DNA of 60,673 bases, taken from positions 1-60,673 of the forward strand of contig NZ_LRQV01000029.1 in assembly GCF_001567585.1 (NCBI RefSeq), read 5' to 3'. Made by a program: the position numbers and the translations under genes. Every line of letters begins with the position of its first letter. The first letter of the stretch is position 1. The stretch is from Micromonospora rosaria (lineage in GTDB: Bacteria; Actinomycetota; Actinomycetes; Mycobacteriales; Micromonosporaceae). Below are positions 25,721 to 32,802 of the stretch, one piece after another. Below the pieces are notes generated by a model. That model did not search any database. It had not been told where the DNA came from and saw nothing but the letters and a program-made list of their open reading frames with translations.

Positions 25721-27198
25721 CCGCGCACGCCGGGCCGCTGACGTACGCCGGGCCGGTGGCGGCCCGGGTCGTCCGGTGGGCCGGGTTCGCCGGGGCGGTG
25801 CTGCTGACCGTGACCGGCTGGTCCGGCGGGGCGCTGCCGGACGTCCCGGCGAACCGCTGGGACGGGGTGCCGGTGCTCGCCGGCTGGCTGGTCGGCACGC
25901 TGCTGATGACCGGGGCGTGGTGGGCGCTGCGCCGGGGCGCGCCGTCGACCCGGTGGGCGTACCTGACCGCCGGGCTGTGGCTGCTGCCGCTGCTGGTCAG
26001 CGCCCCGCTGGGCAGCCGGGACGTCTACTCGTACGCCTGCCAGGGCTGGGTGTACGCCGACGGCGGCGACCCGTACGCCACCGGGGTCGCCGAGGCCGGC
26101 TGCCCGTGGACCGAGGCGGTCTCCCCGCTGTGGCGGGACACCCCCGCCCCGTACGGGCCGTTCTTCCTGCTCCTCGCCGCGCTGGCGGCCACCCTCGGCG
26201 GCGGCCTGACCGGCACGGTGCTGTTGCTGCGGCTGGTCGCCCTGGTCGGGGTGCTGCTGGCCGCGCTCTGCCTGCCCGGCCTGGCCCGGGCCGCCGGGGT
26301 GCCCACCCGCCGGGCGGCCTGGCTGGCGCTGGCCAGCCCGCTGGTCGGGGTGCACCTGGTGGCCGGCGCGCACAACGACGCGCTGCTGGTGGGGCTACTG
26401 CTGCTCGGCCTGCTGGTGCTGGTCCGCAGTCCCGGCAAGCCCCGCCCCCTGCTGGTCGCCGGGGTGTTGCTCGGGCTGGCCGTGGCGGTGAAGGCGACCG
26501 CGCTGGTGGTGCTCCCGTTCGCCGCGCTCGCCGCCGTGCTCGGCCGCTACACGGTACGCGCGCTGCTGCGCGACGCCGGCTGGCTGGCCGGCGGGGTACT
26601 CGCCGCGCTGGCCGCGACCTCGCTGCTGTCCGGGCTCGGCCTCGGCTGGGTGGCCGCCCTGGCCCGTACCGGCGACTCCGAGCAGTGGACCTCCCCGCCC
26701 ACCGCAGTCGGCTTCGTGCTCGACTACGCCCTGGAGCTGACCGGCCGGCGGCCCGGGGCGGTACCGGTGACCCGGTTCGTGGCGGTGCTGCTGCTCGCCG
26801 GCTTCCTGGCCGGCCTCTGGTGGTGGTCGTGGCGGTCGGTGCGGCGGCTGAGCGGGGCCCGGCAACGGGTGCACCGGCTGACCGCCGCCCGGGTCCGGGT
26901 CTCGCTGCTCGGGGCGGGCCTGGCGCTGGCCGCCACGGTCGTCCTGGCCCCCGTCTTCTACCCCTGGTACGCCACCTGGCCCCTGCTGGTGCTCGCGGTG
27001 GTGACGACCCGGACCACCTGGTTCGTGCTGCCGTGCGCGCTGGCCAGCTTCCTGACCCTGCCGGACGGCACCTCGCTGGCCCGGTTCGCCAAGGCCCCCG
27101 GCGCCCTCGCGATGACGGGGTTGGTGCTGGTCGCAGCGATCTGGGCAGCCCGCCGGGCGAGTGCAAGGAAGGGCCCCTTCTTAACGCCTACGGTATAG
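25717..27198 (+). CDS. MptB-like polyprenol-phosphomannose mannosyltransferase 2
   Basis: A 493-residue paralog of the preceding gene, overlapping it by four bases. The same landmarks appear: GSRDVYSYACQGWVYADGGD, WRDTPAPYGPFFLL, HNDALLVGL, VFYPWYATWPLL. The family elongates alpha-1,6-mannan chains outside the membrane using lipid-linked mannose. Oddity: the last codons (about ...ASARKGPFLTPTV and the stop) come from a palindromic repeat, copy C, so the natural C-terminus was probably replaced or extended by that element. The two enzymes may perform successive steps. Confidence 0.82.
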   Translation: MTAHAGPLTYAGPVAARVVRWAGFAGAVLLTVTGWSGGALPDVPANRWDGVPVLAGWLVGTLLMTGAWWALRRGAPSTRWAYLTAGLWLLPLLVSAPLGSRDVYSYACQGWVYADGGDPYATGVAEAGCPWTEAVSPLWRDTPAPYGPFFLLLAALAATLGGGLTGTVLLLRLVALVGVLLAALCLPGLARAAGVPTRRAAWLALASPLVGVHLVAGAHNDALLVGLLLLGLLVLVRSPGKPRPLLVAGVLLGLAVAVKATALVVLPFAALAAVLGRYTVRALLRDAGWLAGGVLAALAATSLLSGLGLGWVAALARTGDSEQWTSPPTAVGFVLDYALELTGRRPGAVPVTRFVAVLLLAGFLAGLWWWSWRSVRRLSGARQRVHRLTAARVRVSLLGAGLALAATVVLAPVFYPWYATWPLLVLAVVTTRTTWFVLPCALASFLTLPDGTSLARFAKAPGALAMTGLVLVAAIWAARRASARKGPFLTPTV

Positions 27199-27215
27199 AA
27201 GGGTTCCCCTCTCAC
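27161..27215 (+). repeat. 55-bp palindromic repeat, copy C, overlapping a gene end
   Basis: It begins GTGCAAGGAAGGGCCCC, has the centre TTAACGCCTACGGTATAG and ends GGTTCCCCTCTCAC. The first 38 bases are translated as the C-terminus of the mannosyltransferase gene, and the element supplies its TAG stop. Confidence 0.8.
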
Positions 27216-27286
27216 ACTCGCCCCGCCCGACGCGGCGCGCGGACCGCCCGACGGGGACTCCGGCCGGCGGGGCGTGGACCGGCCGG

Positions 27287-28360
27287 TCAGTCCGGCCTGC
27301 CGCAGGTGGGGCAGCGCGAGTCGGACTGGGACGTCGGGGCGGACTGGGAGGTTGGGCCGGGCTGGGACGTCGGGCCGAATTGGAGGGTCGAGCCGGGCTG
27401 GAGGGTCGAGCGGAACCAGGATGGTGGGGCGAGGCGTCGCCGGGCGGCCACCGCGAGGGGCAGCAGGAGCGGGCCGGCCAGGGCGACCACCACGGAGGAG
27501 CCGACCAGGGTGGGGTAGGTGGGACGCGGCGCGCCGGCCAGCCCGTCGACCGCGCCGGCCAGCAGGTGGACGGTCAGCAGGCCGATCGGGGTGAGCAGCA
27601 CCAGGAGGGCCCAGCCGCCCCGGTGGTCCTGCCGCATGGCCAGCCCCACCCCGAGCAGCACGGTCACCGCGAGCAGCAGCCCGCCGGCGGGCGGCAGCAC
27701 CGCCTCGGCCGTCCAGCCGTAGTAGCCCCAGTACCTCCCGGCCCCCATCATGCTCTGCATGGTGGCGGCGGCGAGCGCCGCGCCGGCCAGCGGAGCGTAC
27801 CGGGCCAGGGGTGCCGGGCGGGTCGGCAGCGCGAGCGCCAGCGCGCCCAGGGCCGCCTGCGGGACCAGCACCAGCAGCGGCGGGCGGGGCAGGCCGGTCG
27901 CGGCGGCGACCGGTACCACGGCGACGGTGAGCAGCAGCGCGCCGCCGATCGTGAGCCGCGCGGCCCGGCCGGGCGCGACGGCCAGCACGAGCGCGGCGAG
28001 CAGCCAACCGGCCCAGACGACGACCCCGAGCGAGACGAACGGCCCGAATCCGGGCACACCGAACACGGTCGGCGCGCGCAGCTCGCCGACGGCCCAGATC
28101 CCGGCGAGGGTGGTCGCGGTGAGCAGCGCGAGGGCTGCCGCGAGGCGTACCCCGGGGGTCAGGTCGTCGGCTCCGGCGGCCCGCAGCCGCTGGCGGACGC
28201 CGCCGCGCAGCAGGTCCGTGGCGTCCGCCGGGGAGGGCCAGCGTCGGCCCGGTCCGGCCAGGTCGAGGTACGTGCCGACGAGTTCCGCGCCGCGTTCACG
28301 GCGGTAGTCGGCCGGGTACGCGCGCAGCAGCCACCGGTAGCGGCGTTCCAGGTCGGTCAT
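27287..28360 (-). CDS. Membrane protein paired with a PadR regulator
   Basis: A 357-residue protein. The N-terminal soluble segment MTDLERRYRWLLRAYPADYR is commonly seen next to PadR genes. About eight membrane helices follow (residues ~75-310). The C-terminus has five six-residue repeats (pattern [RGA]-[SP]-T-[LS]-Q-x) encoded by 18-bp tandem DNA repeats, then a Cys-x-x-Cys end (CPTCGRPD). The start overlaps the padR stop by four bases (ATGA). Function unknown; the context suggests a PadR-controlled membrane stress or export factor. Confidence 0.75.
   Translation of the reverse strand: MTDLERRYRWLLRAYPADYRRERGAELVGTYLDLAGPGRRWPSPADATDLLRGGVRQRLRAAGADDLTPGVRLAAALALLTATTLAGIWAVGELRAPTVFGVPGFGPFVSLGVVVWAGWLLAALVLAVAPGRAARLTIGGALLLTVAVVPVAAATGLPRPPLLVLVPQAALGALALALPTRPAPLARYAPLAGAALAAATMQSMMGAGRYWGYYGWTAEAVLPPAGGLLLAVTVLLGVGLAMRQDHRGGWALLVLLTPIGLLTVHLLAGAVDGLAGAPRPTYPTLVGSSVVVALAGPLLLPLAVAARRRLAPPSWFRSTLQPGSTLQFGPTSQPGPTSQSAPTSQSDSRCPTCGRPD
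27324..27413. repeat. Five tandem 18-bp repeats in the 3' end of the membrane gene
   Basis: Five consecutive 18-base units encode hexapeptide repeats near the C-terminus of the leftward membrane protein. The reading frame is kept, so copy number could vary without disrupting the protein. Confidence 0.7.
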
Positions 28361-28746
28361 GCCAACCCTCCGGCGGCGCGCAGGGTGCCGGGGCGGGTGG
28401 CACCGCCGGCCCGGTGTGGGGGTGGAGCGGCGGCCCGGTCGCGTAGCCGGCTGCGGGCGACCTCGACGTTGCGGCGCAGCCGCTCGGTCTCGGCGTCCAG
28501 CGTGGCGTGACCGGTGTCGGTGAGCCGGTAGTAGCGGCGCAACCGGCCGTCGACCACCTCCTCGCGGTCGGCGTCGATCAGGCCGGCGTCGGTGAGCCGG
28601 TCCAGCGCGCCGTAGAGGGTGCCGGGGCGCAGGGCGAGCCGCCCCTCGGAGAGGGCGGCGACCTCGCCGATGATGCCGTAGCCGTGCATCGGCTCCCGGG
28701 CCAGGGCGGTGAGGATCAGGAAGGTCGGTTCCTGGATGGTGGCCAT
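28357..28746 (-). CDS. PadR-family transcriptional regulator
   Basis: A 129-residue PadR protein: winged helix TFLILTALAREPMHGYGIIG through RPGTLYGALDRLTDAGLI, and the wing GRLRRYYRLTDTG. The C-terminal helix used for dimerisation is short and runs into an Ala/Pro-rich tail. Its own promoter overlaps an inverted repeat, TATACC-N9-GGTATA, so it probably represses itself and the membrane protein gene overlapping its 3' end. TATATT six bases before the ATG suggests a leaderless transcript. Confidence 0.9.
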   Translation of the reverse strand: MATIQEPTFLILTALAREPMHGYGIIGEVAALSEGRLALRPGTLYGALDRLTDAGLIDADREEVVDGRLRRYYRLTDTGHATLDAETERLRRNVEVARSRLRDRAAAPPPHRAGGATRPGTLRAAGGLA

Positions 28747-28752
28747 GCCGAG

Positions 28753-28774
28753 AATATACCGCTGACGAAGGTAT
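28753..28774. promoter_or_regulatory. padR promoter and inverted-repeat operator
   Basis: TATACC (28755-28760), nine bases, then GGTATA (28770-28775). On the leftward strand the left half overlaps the -10 box TATATT (28758-28753), with TGACGT 17 bases further upstream as a -35 box. Binding here would block the promoter. Confidence 0.55.
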
Positions 28775-28805
28775 AACGTCAGCGAATCTGTCGGTCGTGG
28801 CTGAA

Positions 28806-28859
28806 CGCTGGCGGTTTTCCGACGCTTTCCCGGCGTGTCGCGGCGGAAGACCGCCAGCG
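28806..28859. repeat. Inverted repeat in the padR-hemerythrin spacer
   Basis: Ten-base arms CGCTGGCGGT (28806-28815) and ACCGCCAGCG (28850-28859), with further TTCCG/CGGAA pairing inside. The rest of the divergent spacer 28776-29079 shows no convincing gene. Confidence 0.5.
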
Positions 28860-29079
28860 CTCTGGGGGCTCTGGCCAGTAGCCAGGCCACCGATCGGCGA
28901 GTGGGTCGATCTTGCGCCCTGGCCGAGGGGAGTAGCGCGACTGTGCGAAGTCGGCGGGGTCGGCGGGGCGGGCCGGGGGACCTGCCCGCGGTCGATGCCG
29001 GCTAGAGTGACGGGAGCGTCGCGTGCCGGTGGCAGGCTGTGCCAGGCATGGAGGCGCCGGATCACGAAGGAGCACGACG

Positions 29080-29115
29080 ATGACGACGTCGTTCCCTTCG
29101 CCCTCGTGTGTCTGA
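29080..29115 (+). CDS. Possible 11-residue leader peptide before the hemerythrin gene
   Basis: ATG at 29080 follows GAAGGAG at good spacing and encodes MTTSFPSPSCV and a stop. Its stop codon lies inside the first codons of the hemerythrin gene (8-base overlap in another frame). Either it is a leader that couples translation, or the hemerythrin start is wrongly placed. A peptide this short cannot be supported by homology. Confidence 0.35.
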   Translation: MTTSFPSPSCV

Positions 29116-29578
29116 GGGCGAGCGGACCAGGCTGATCGCCTGGAGTCAGGAGATGCGCGCCGTCCACGGACGACTGCGCGACGCCCTACAGGTCACCCGC
29201 GACGCGGTGCACGGCGGCGCGGGGGCCGAGCCGGCCACCCGCGATCTGCTGCTGTTCTGTCACGGGTTCTGTGCCGCGCTGGCCGGGCACCACGAGGGTG
29301 AGGACCACCACCTGTTCCCCGCGATCGCGGCGGCGCACCCGGAACTACGCGACACCCTGCGGTACCTGAAGCAGGACCACTCGATGATCGCGCATCTCCT
29401 CTCCGGCCTGCAGGCTGCCGTGGAACGGGCCGCGACACCGGTGGAGATCGACCGGCACCTGGAGGGGATCGCCGCCATCATGGAAAGCCATTTCCGGTAC
29501 GAGGAACGTCAGCTCCTGTCGGTGCTCGACACCCTCGCCCTGGAAGCGGAACCGCGCGAGGTCCTGGGGCCGCTGTAG
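29108..29578 (+). CDS. Hemerythrin-like domain protein
   Basis: A 156-residue four-helix-bundle protein with the di-iron ligand pattern of bacterial hemerythrins: His in VHGRLRD, HGFCAALAGHHEGEDHHLFP, QDHSMIAHLL and MESHFRYEER. Such proteins bind O2 or NO or act as stress sensors in the cytosol. The GTG at 29108 has no clear ribosome binding site of its own; an upstream mini-ORF with a strong one overlaps it. Before prophage integration this gene converged on glnA, sharing the palindromic terminator at 29605-29638. Confidence 0.85.
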   Translation: MSEGERTRLIAWSQEMRAVHGRLRDALQVTRDAVHGGAGAEPATRDLLLFCHGFCAALAGHHEGEDHHLFPAIAAAHPELRDTLRYLKQDHSMIAHLLSGLQAAVERAATPVEIDRHLEGIAAIMESHFRYEERQLLSVLDTLALEAEPREVLGPL

Positions 29579-29604
29579 GGTTCACCGCGCCCGGCCGGGG
29601 ACGC

Positions 29605-29638
29605 GAGAAGGCCCCCAGGACGTCCTGGGGGCCTTCTC
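29605..29638. terminator. 34-bp perfect palindrome: bidirectional terminator
   Basis: A perfect palindrome (GAGAAGGCCCCCAGGACG and its complement) lies between the hemerythrin stop and attL. In the ancestral chromosome it would sit directly between two convergent genes, this one and glnA, and terminate both. Confidence 0.75.
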
Positions 29639-29656
29639 ACCGGTACGACGGACTGC

Positions 29657-29683
29657 TCAGCAGTCGAAGTACATCGCGAACTC
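29657..29683. other. attL core (27-bp repeat of glnA 3' end)
   Basis: Identical to 52509-52535 and flanked by different bases on both sides. It starts TCAGCAGTCGAAGTACATCG and is a copy of the last eight glnA codons plus stop (reverse strand). Confidence 0.9.
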
Positions 29684-29773
29684 TCTTCACACGTTTGCGC
29701 ATGTTGGCTGCCGTTGATAGCCGCGCTTGACCTCGGCGAACAGCCCTCCATCAGTTGGTCAGCGTTGGGTGTC

Positions 29774-29802
29774 TGCGGACTTCCTGCGGACCAGATGCGG
29801 AC
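29774..29802. promoter_or_regulatory. Three TGCGGAC arm-type sites spaced 11 bp (left arm)
   Basis: TGCGGAC at 29774, 29785 and 29796, an exact 11-base period. Two matching copies with the same period lie next to attR. They are candidate integrase or excisionase arm-binding sites. Confidence 0.55.
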
Positions 29803-29885
29803 CCTGACCCCGCAAACGTAGGCGGACCCGGACGCGGTGACTCCAACACCGGCCGGGCCCTTGATCGACCCCAGGAGGTCGACCC

Positions 29886-30098
29886 ATGAGCACCGTACCG
29901 TTCACCGCGCCCGACCCCGATCGGGTGGCCAGCAACCGGGCGTTCCTCGCCCGGTACGGCAACAGCCCGACCGTCGCCCTCGGCTACATCGGGCGGTCCC
30001 TGATCGACGCGGCGGCGGCCGGGCCCCTCGCCCCGGACGTCGCCGACGCCCTCGCCATGTACACGGCGTGGTCCGCGAACCTGGGCGGCACCCGGTGA
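29886..30098 (+). CDS. Small prophage protein, unknown
   Basis: A 70-residue soluble protein (MSTVPFTAPDPDRVASNRAF at the start) with AGGAGG seven bases before the ATG. Its stop overlaps the next start (GTGA), so it opens the short rightward operon of the prophage. Nothing in it identifies a function. Confidence 0.7.
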   Translation: MSTVPFTAPDPDRVASNRAFLARYGNSPTVALGYIGRSLIDAAAAGPLAPDVADALAMYTAWSANLGGTR

Positions 30099-31102
30099 GC
30101 GCCCGCCACCCCCGCGCGAAGCGGTGGGAGCAGTGGAACCGCCGGCCCGGCAACCGGTCCATGTCCAGCCTGCCCCGCCGCCAGCGGTACACGGCCGACC
30201 AGCTCGACGCCACCGCCGACATCGCGATGAAGGCCGGCGAGTCGATGGGCCGCCGGTGGGCGGAGCGGGACCTGTACGAGGCCCTGGCGCAGGACTTCGT
30301 GCTCCGTGAGGACGCGACCCCGCAGGACTTCGTCGAGCTGGCCGCGTGGGTCGGCGGGAAGGCGCTCGCTGGCGAGGCGTCCGACCCCGGGCTGTTCACC
30401 CGGCTCCGCCGGCTCGACGACGACGGGGACAGCGACAGCGAGATGTTGGCGGCGCTGCGGGCGGCCGACCCGGAGTTGGTGCGTCGGATGGCCGACATCT
30501 TCCGCGACCCCACCCTGACCGGGGAGCAGGTGAAGGAAGCCCTGGAGGCGTTCGCCCGGGAGATCGGCGTGTTCCCGGAGGGTGTCACTACTGATGACAC
30601 CCCGGCGGATGACCTGCTGGACGTGGCCGAGGTGGCCGGGGTGGCTGCCGACCGGGCGGCCGAGGAAGCCGGATGGTGGTCCGGGCCGGTCACCGTCGGC
30701 CGTCCGGCGCCGCTGGTGTGCCCGCTGTGGTGCACCACCGACCACGACGCCCCGGGCGACGTCCGGGCGGGGATGCGGCTGCACGTGCGCCGGGTGGCCA
30801 CGGTCGACCGGGACGGGGAGCGCGTCGCCCGGGTCGAGATCGTGTCCTGCGACGACCTGGCCGGCGGCGAGCACGGCCCGGCGGAGATCGTCGTCGAGGC
30901 CCGGGACGCGTACGGGCCGGACGAGGCGGAGAGCATCGCCGCCGGCCTGGTCGAGGCGGCCCGGGTCTTCCGGGGCGAGGTGCCGGCCGATGCGGCCGAG
31001 GAACTGGTCGCCGAGACGGAGCGGGCGCTGCGGCGGATCGCCGAGGGCCCGGCCGGGTGGACCCCGGGCGACGGGGATCAGGGCGAGGGGCGCGGCGCGT
31101 GA
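30095..31102 (+). CDS. Prophage protein with CPLWC motif domain
   Basis: A 335-residue acidic protein. The N-terminal 200 residues are helical and Asp/Glu-rich. Residues ~200-300 contain PLVCPLWCTTDHDAPGDVR and a beta-rich stretch, matching a CPxWC...DH domain (DUF6907-like, from memory) common in actinobacterial mobile elements. The next gene has the same motif. The GTG at 30095 overlaps the upstream stop by four bases and its own stop overlaps the next GTG, so the three genes are tightly coupled. Cytosolic; function unknown. Confidence 0.72.
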   Translation: MSARHPRAKRWEQWNRRPGNRSMSSLPRRQRYTADQLDATADIAMKAGESMGRRWAERDLYEALAQDFVLREDATPQDFVELAAWVGGKALAGEASDPGLFTRLRRLDDDGDSDSEMLAALRAADPELVRRMADIFRDPTLTGEQVKEALEAFAREIGVFPEGVTTDDTPADDLLDVAEVAGVAADRAAEEAGWWSGPVTVGRPAPLVCPLWCTTDHDAPGDVRAGMRLHVRRVATVDRDGERVARVEIVSCDDLAGGEHGPAEIVVEARDAYGPDEAESIAAGLVEAARVFRGEVPADAAEELVAETERALRRIAEGPAGWTPGDGDQGEGRGA

Positions 31103-31440
31103 CCGGCCCCGGGCCGGCAACCACCTCCGTGACGGAAGCGGTTGACCGGGCCCTGTGCCCGCCCTGGTGCGTGCGCGTCGACCACGAGCGGTACGCCTCC
31201 GAGCACCTGTCGACGCCGGTGCAGGTCCTCACCCCGACCGGCCGGACCGTCGTCCGCCTGGAGTCGACCGGGTACCGGGCGCCGATGGTGTCGGTGTCGC
31301 ACTGGAGCAACCTGGTCGAGCCGGATGAGCCGGTGACGTCCGAACCGGACGACCTGCTGTTGCTGGACCTGTCCTCGGCGGCCGAGATGGCCGCCGCGGT
31401 GGTGTCGCTGATCGGCCGGGAGCTGGGCCAGCCCCGGTAG
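31099..31440 (+). CDS. Small CPPWC-motif prophage protein
   Basis: A 113-residue protein. ALCPPWCVRVDHERYASEHL near residue 18 is the same CPxWC...H motif as in the gene before it; the rest resembles the second half of that domain (TVVRLESTG, DLLLLDLSSAAEMAAAVVSL). The two genes therefore carry tandem related domains. The start overlaps the upstream stop (GTGA). A double hairpin follows its stop. Confidence 0.7.
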   Translation: MTGPGPATTSVTEAVDRALCPPWCVRVDHERYASEHLSTPVQVLTPTGRTVVRLESTGYRAPMVSVSHWSNLVEPDEPVTSEPDDLLLLDLSSAAEMAAAVVSLIGRELGQPR

Positions 31441-31445
31441 CGAGC

Positions 31446-31475
31446 AGGGCCGCCGGGCACACACCCGGCGGCCCT
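31446..31475. terminator. Hairpin after the rightward operon
   Basis: Twelve-base perfect arms AGGGCCGCCGGG and CCCGGCGGCCCT with loop CACACA, six bases after the stop at 31440. Confidence 0.7.
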
Positions 31476-31481
31476 CCGCTC

Positions 31482-31504
31482 GACTCCGTCACCCTGACGG
31501 AGTC
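31482..31504. terminator. Second convergent hairpin
   Basis: GACTCCGTCA-CCC-TGACGGAGTC overlaps the stop codon of the leftward gene at 31503. With the previous hairpin it separates two convergent genes. Confidence 0.6.
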
Positions 31505-31799
31505 ACCGCGTCCAGGCGAGCAGCCGGCGGAACAGGTCGTGATCACCCGGCACGTCGATCAGGTCCGCGACCGCGACGTTGAGCACCTCGGCCATCGTGA
31601 TCGACAACAGGATCCGGTCCCCGCACGCGTCGGCGGTCAGCTTCACCCGGGCGTGCGGGCACGGCCACGGGTCCGGGCAGTCGGGCGCCGCGCACCGCCA
31701 GCTCGGCCGGTCGGGCAGGTGCCGGCCGATGCCGGCGATCCGGGCGAGGGTCCGCATGACGGCCGGTGCGTCCGGCGTCGGGCCGTGTTCGTCGACCAT
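31503..31799 (-). CDS. Small Cys-cluster prophage protein
   Basis: A 98-residue protein with a CAAPDCPDPWPCPHARVKL cluster at residues ~36-54 that could bind zinc, followed by a helical C-terminus ending in FRRLLAWTR. GGAAGG lies about nine bases before the ATG at 31799. Similar PWPC proteins occur in actinomycete mobile elements as I recall. It is divergent from gntR; function unknown. Confidence 0.65.
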   Translation of the reverse strand: MVDEHGPTPDAPAVMRTLARIAGIGRHLPDRPSWRCAAPDCPDPWPCPHARVKLTADACGDRILLSITMAEVLNVAVADLIDVPGDHDLFRRLLAWTR

Positions 31800-31899
31800 G
31801 AGGGGTGACCTTCCGGGTTGTGGACGCGCCGCGCCGGCCCGGGTTCGGGTCACCGTGTCCGGCACAGCGCGTAGCCGCACCGTACCGATTCTGGTTCAC

Positions 31900-31917
31900 C
31901 TACGTCTAGGTACGTAG
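31900..31917. promoter_or_regulatory. Inverted repeat CTACGT-N6-ACGTAG upstream of gntR
   Basis: A perfect six-base inverted repeat 42 bases before the gntR start, inside the divergent region shared with the Cys-cluster gene. It is a good candidate for autoregulation by the GntR protein. Confidence 0.5.
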
Positions 31918-31946
31918 AAGGTTGAGTTGGTTCATGCCGAGACTTC

Positions 31947-31952
31947 TAGCGT
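31947..31952 (+). promoter_or_regulatory. -10 box of a leaderless gntR promoter
   Basis: TAGCGT ends seven bases before the ATG at 31960; TTGAGT 19 bases upstream may be the -35 element. GGAGG lies only one base before the ATG, too close to work as a normal ribosome binding site. Confidence 0.5.
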
Positions 31953-31959
31953 CGGAGGC

Positions 31960-32220
31960 ATGGACTTCGACCCGGACGGCAGCATCGACCACGCCGGGCC
32001 GGTGCCGCCCTACCGGCAGTTGGCCGGCATCCTGGCCGCGCGGGTCGGGCGCGGGGACTGGCAGCCGAACCGGGCGATCCCGTCGGAGGCTCACCTGGTG
32101 CAGGAGTACGGGGTGGCCCGGGCCACGGTGCGCCGGTCCATCGCTGTCCTCGTCGACCAGGGCGTGCTGTTCGTGGTCCCGCAGCGCGGCACGTACGTCA
32201 AGGGACCTGCACTGCCGTAA
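31960..32220 (+). CDS. Single-domain GntR-family regulator
   Basis: An 86-residue protein made only of the GntR winged helix: PPYRQLAGILAARVGRGDW, AIPSEAHLVQEYGVARATVR, then RGTYVKGP. The effector-binding domain is absent, as in small KorSA/KorA-like regulators of actinomycete plasmids and AICEs. It likely represses its own promoter through the palindrome at 31900-31917 and perhaps the element's spread functions. Its 3' end runs directly into the hairpin array. Confidence 0.85.
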   Translation: MDFDPDGSIDHAGPVPPYRQLAGILAARVGRGDWQPNRAIPSEAHLVQEYGVARATVRRSIAVLVDQGVLFVVPQRGTYVKGPALP

Positions 32221-32720
32221 CAGAGGTACAGGCCGTCACTCTGCCGCTGCTTGCGGGGTCCTCGGGGGACCTGGCAACCGTGGGCACGGTGCCCACGGTT
32301 GAGAGTGACGGCCTGTCACTCTCAACGCCAGTCGTGGGGCTCTGCCCCACACCTGATCAGTTCCTGCCGTAACAGCGGTGACCGAGGGGGTGCCTACAAG
32401 ACACCCCCTCGGCAACCACTGGCGTGACACCAGTGGTTTACCGGGCCAGTCGTGGCCGTCACGGCAACAACTGTCCGCTGCCCTCACTGCTGATGAGGGC
32501 AACCGAGGTGCTCACCACCGTGGTCGTCGGGGCGTACACAGTCTGGACACCCTTGATGACCTGCGTCTGCCGCAGGTCACCCGTCACTCCTGCTGACGGG
32601 TGCTGCCCAGGGTGAACGGATCGTTCACCCTGGCATCGCACATTGGCCTTGACCTGCTCGGATGCCGTAAGGGGAGCGAATCGCTCCCCTTCCTGCCGTC
32701 ACTACCGCCGCGGTGGTGCC
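32212..32720. other. Array of eleven distinct hairpins joined by recurring linkers
   Basis: About 500 bases without a credible gene between convergent gntR and the late operon. Perfect arms are: 32276-32287/32289-32300, 32298-32309/32315-32326, 32334-32340/32344-32350, 32382-32392/32402-32412, 32414-32422/32430-32438, 32479-32486/32494-32501, 32557-32565/32571-32579, 32578-32586/32594-32602, 32607-32618/32622-32633, 32669-32679/32681-32691 and 32700-32708/32710-32718 (one G-T pair). Stem sequences differ, but linkers recur: CTGCCGTAACAG at 32212 and 32364, GGCAAC at 32273, 32411, 32463 and 32498, GCCAGTCGTGG at 32327 and 32445. It may be a structured RNA, a multi-site protein-binding region or an extreme terminator array. 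Confidence 0.75.
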
Positions 32721-32802
32721 GGGGGTCGGGGCCCGGCCGGCCCGGTCGGCCTGGTGGTCCGGACCGGGCTCGGCGCGGGCGGCGGCGTCGGGCGAGGGTT
32801 GC

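Noticed and set aside
29657..29700. A truncated second glnA gene at attL
   Set aside because: The similarity is exactly the 27-bp core and stops abruptly on both sides, so it is an attachment-site duplication.
32212..32720. CRISPR array
   Set aside because: The repeats are inverted, of different sequence and uneven spacing; there are no identical direct repeats with unique spacers and no cas genes.
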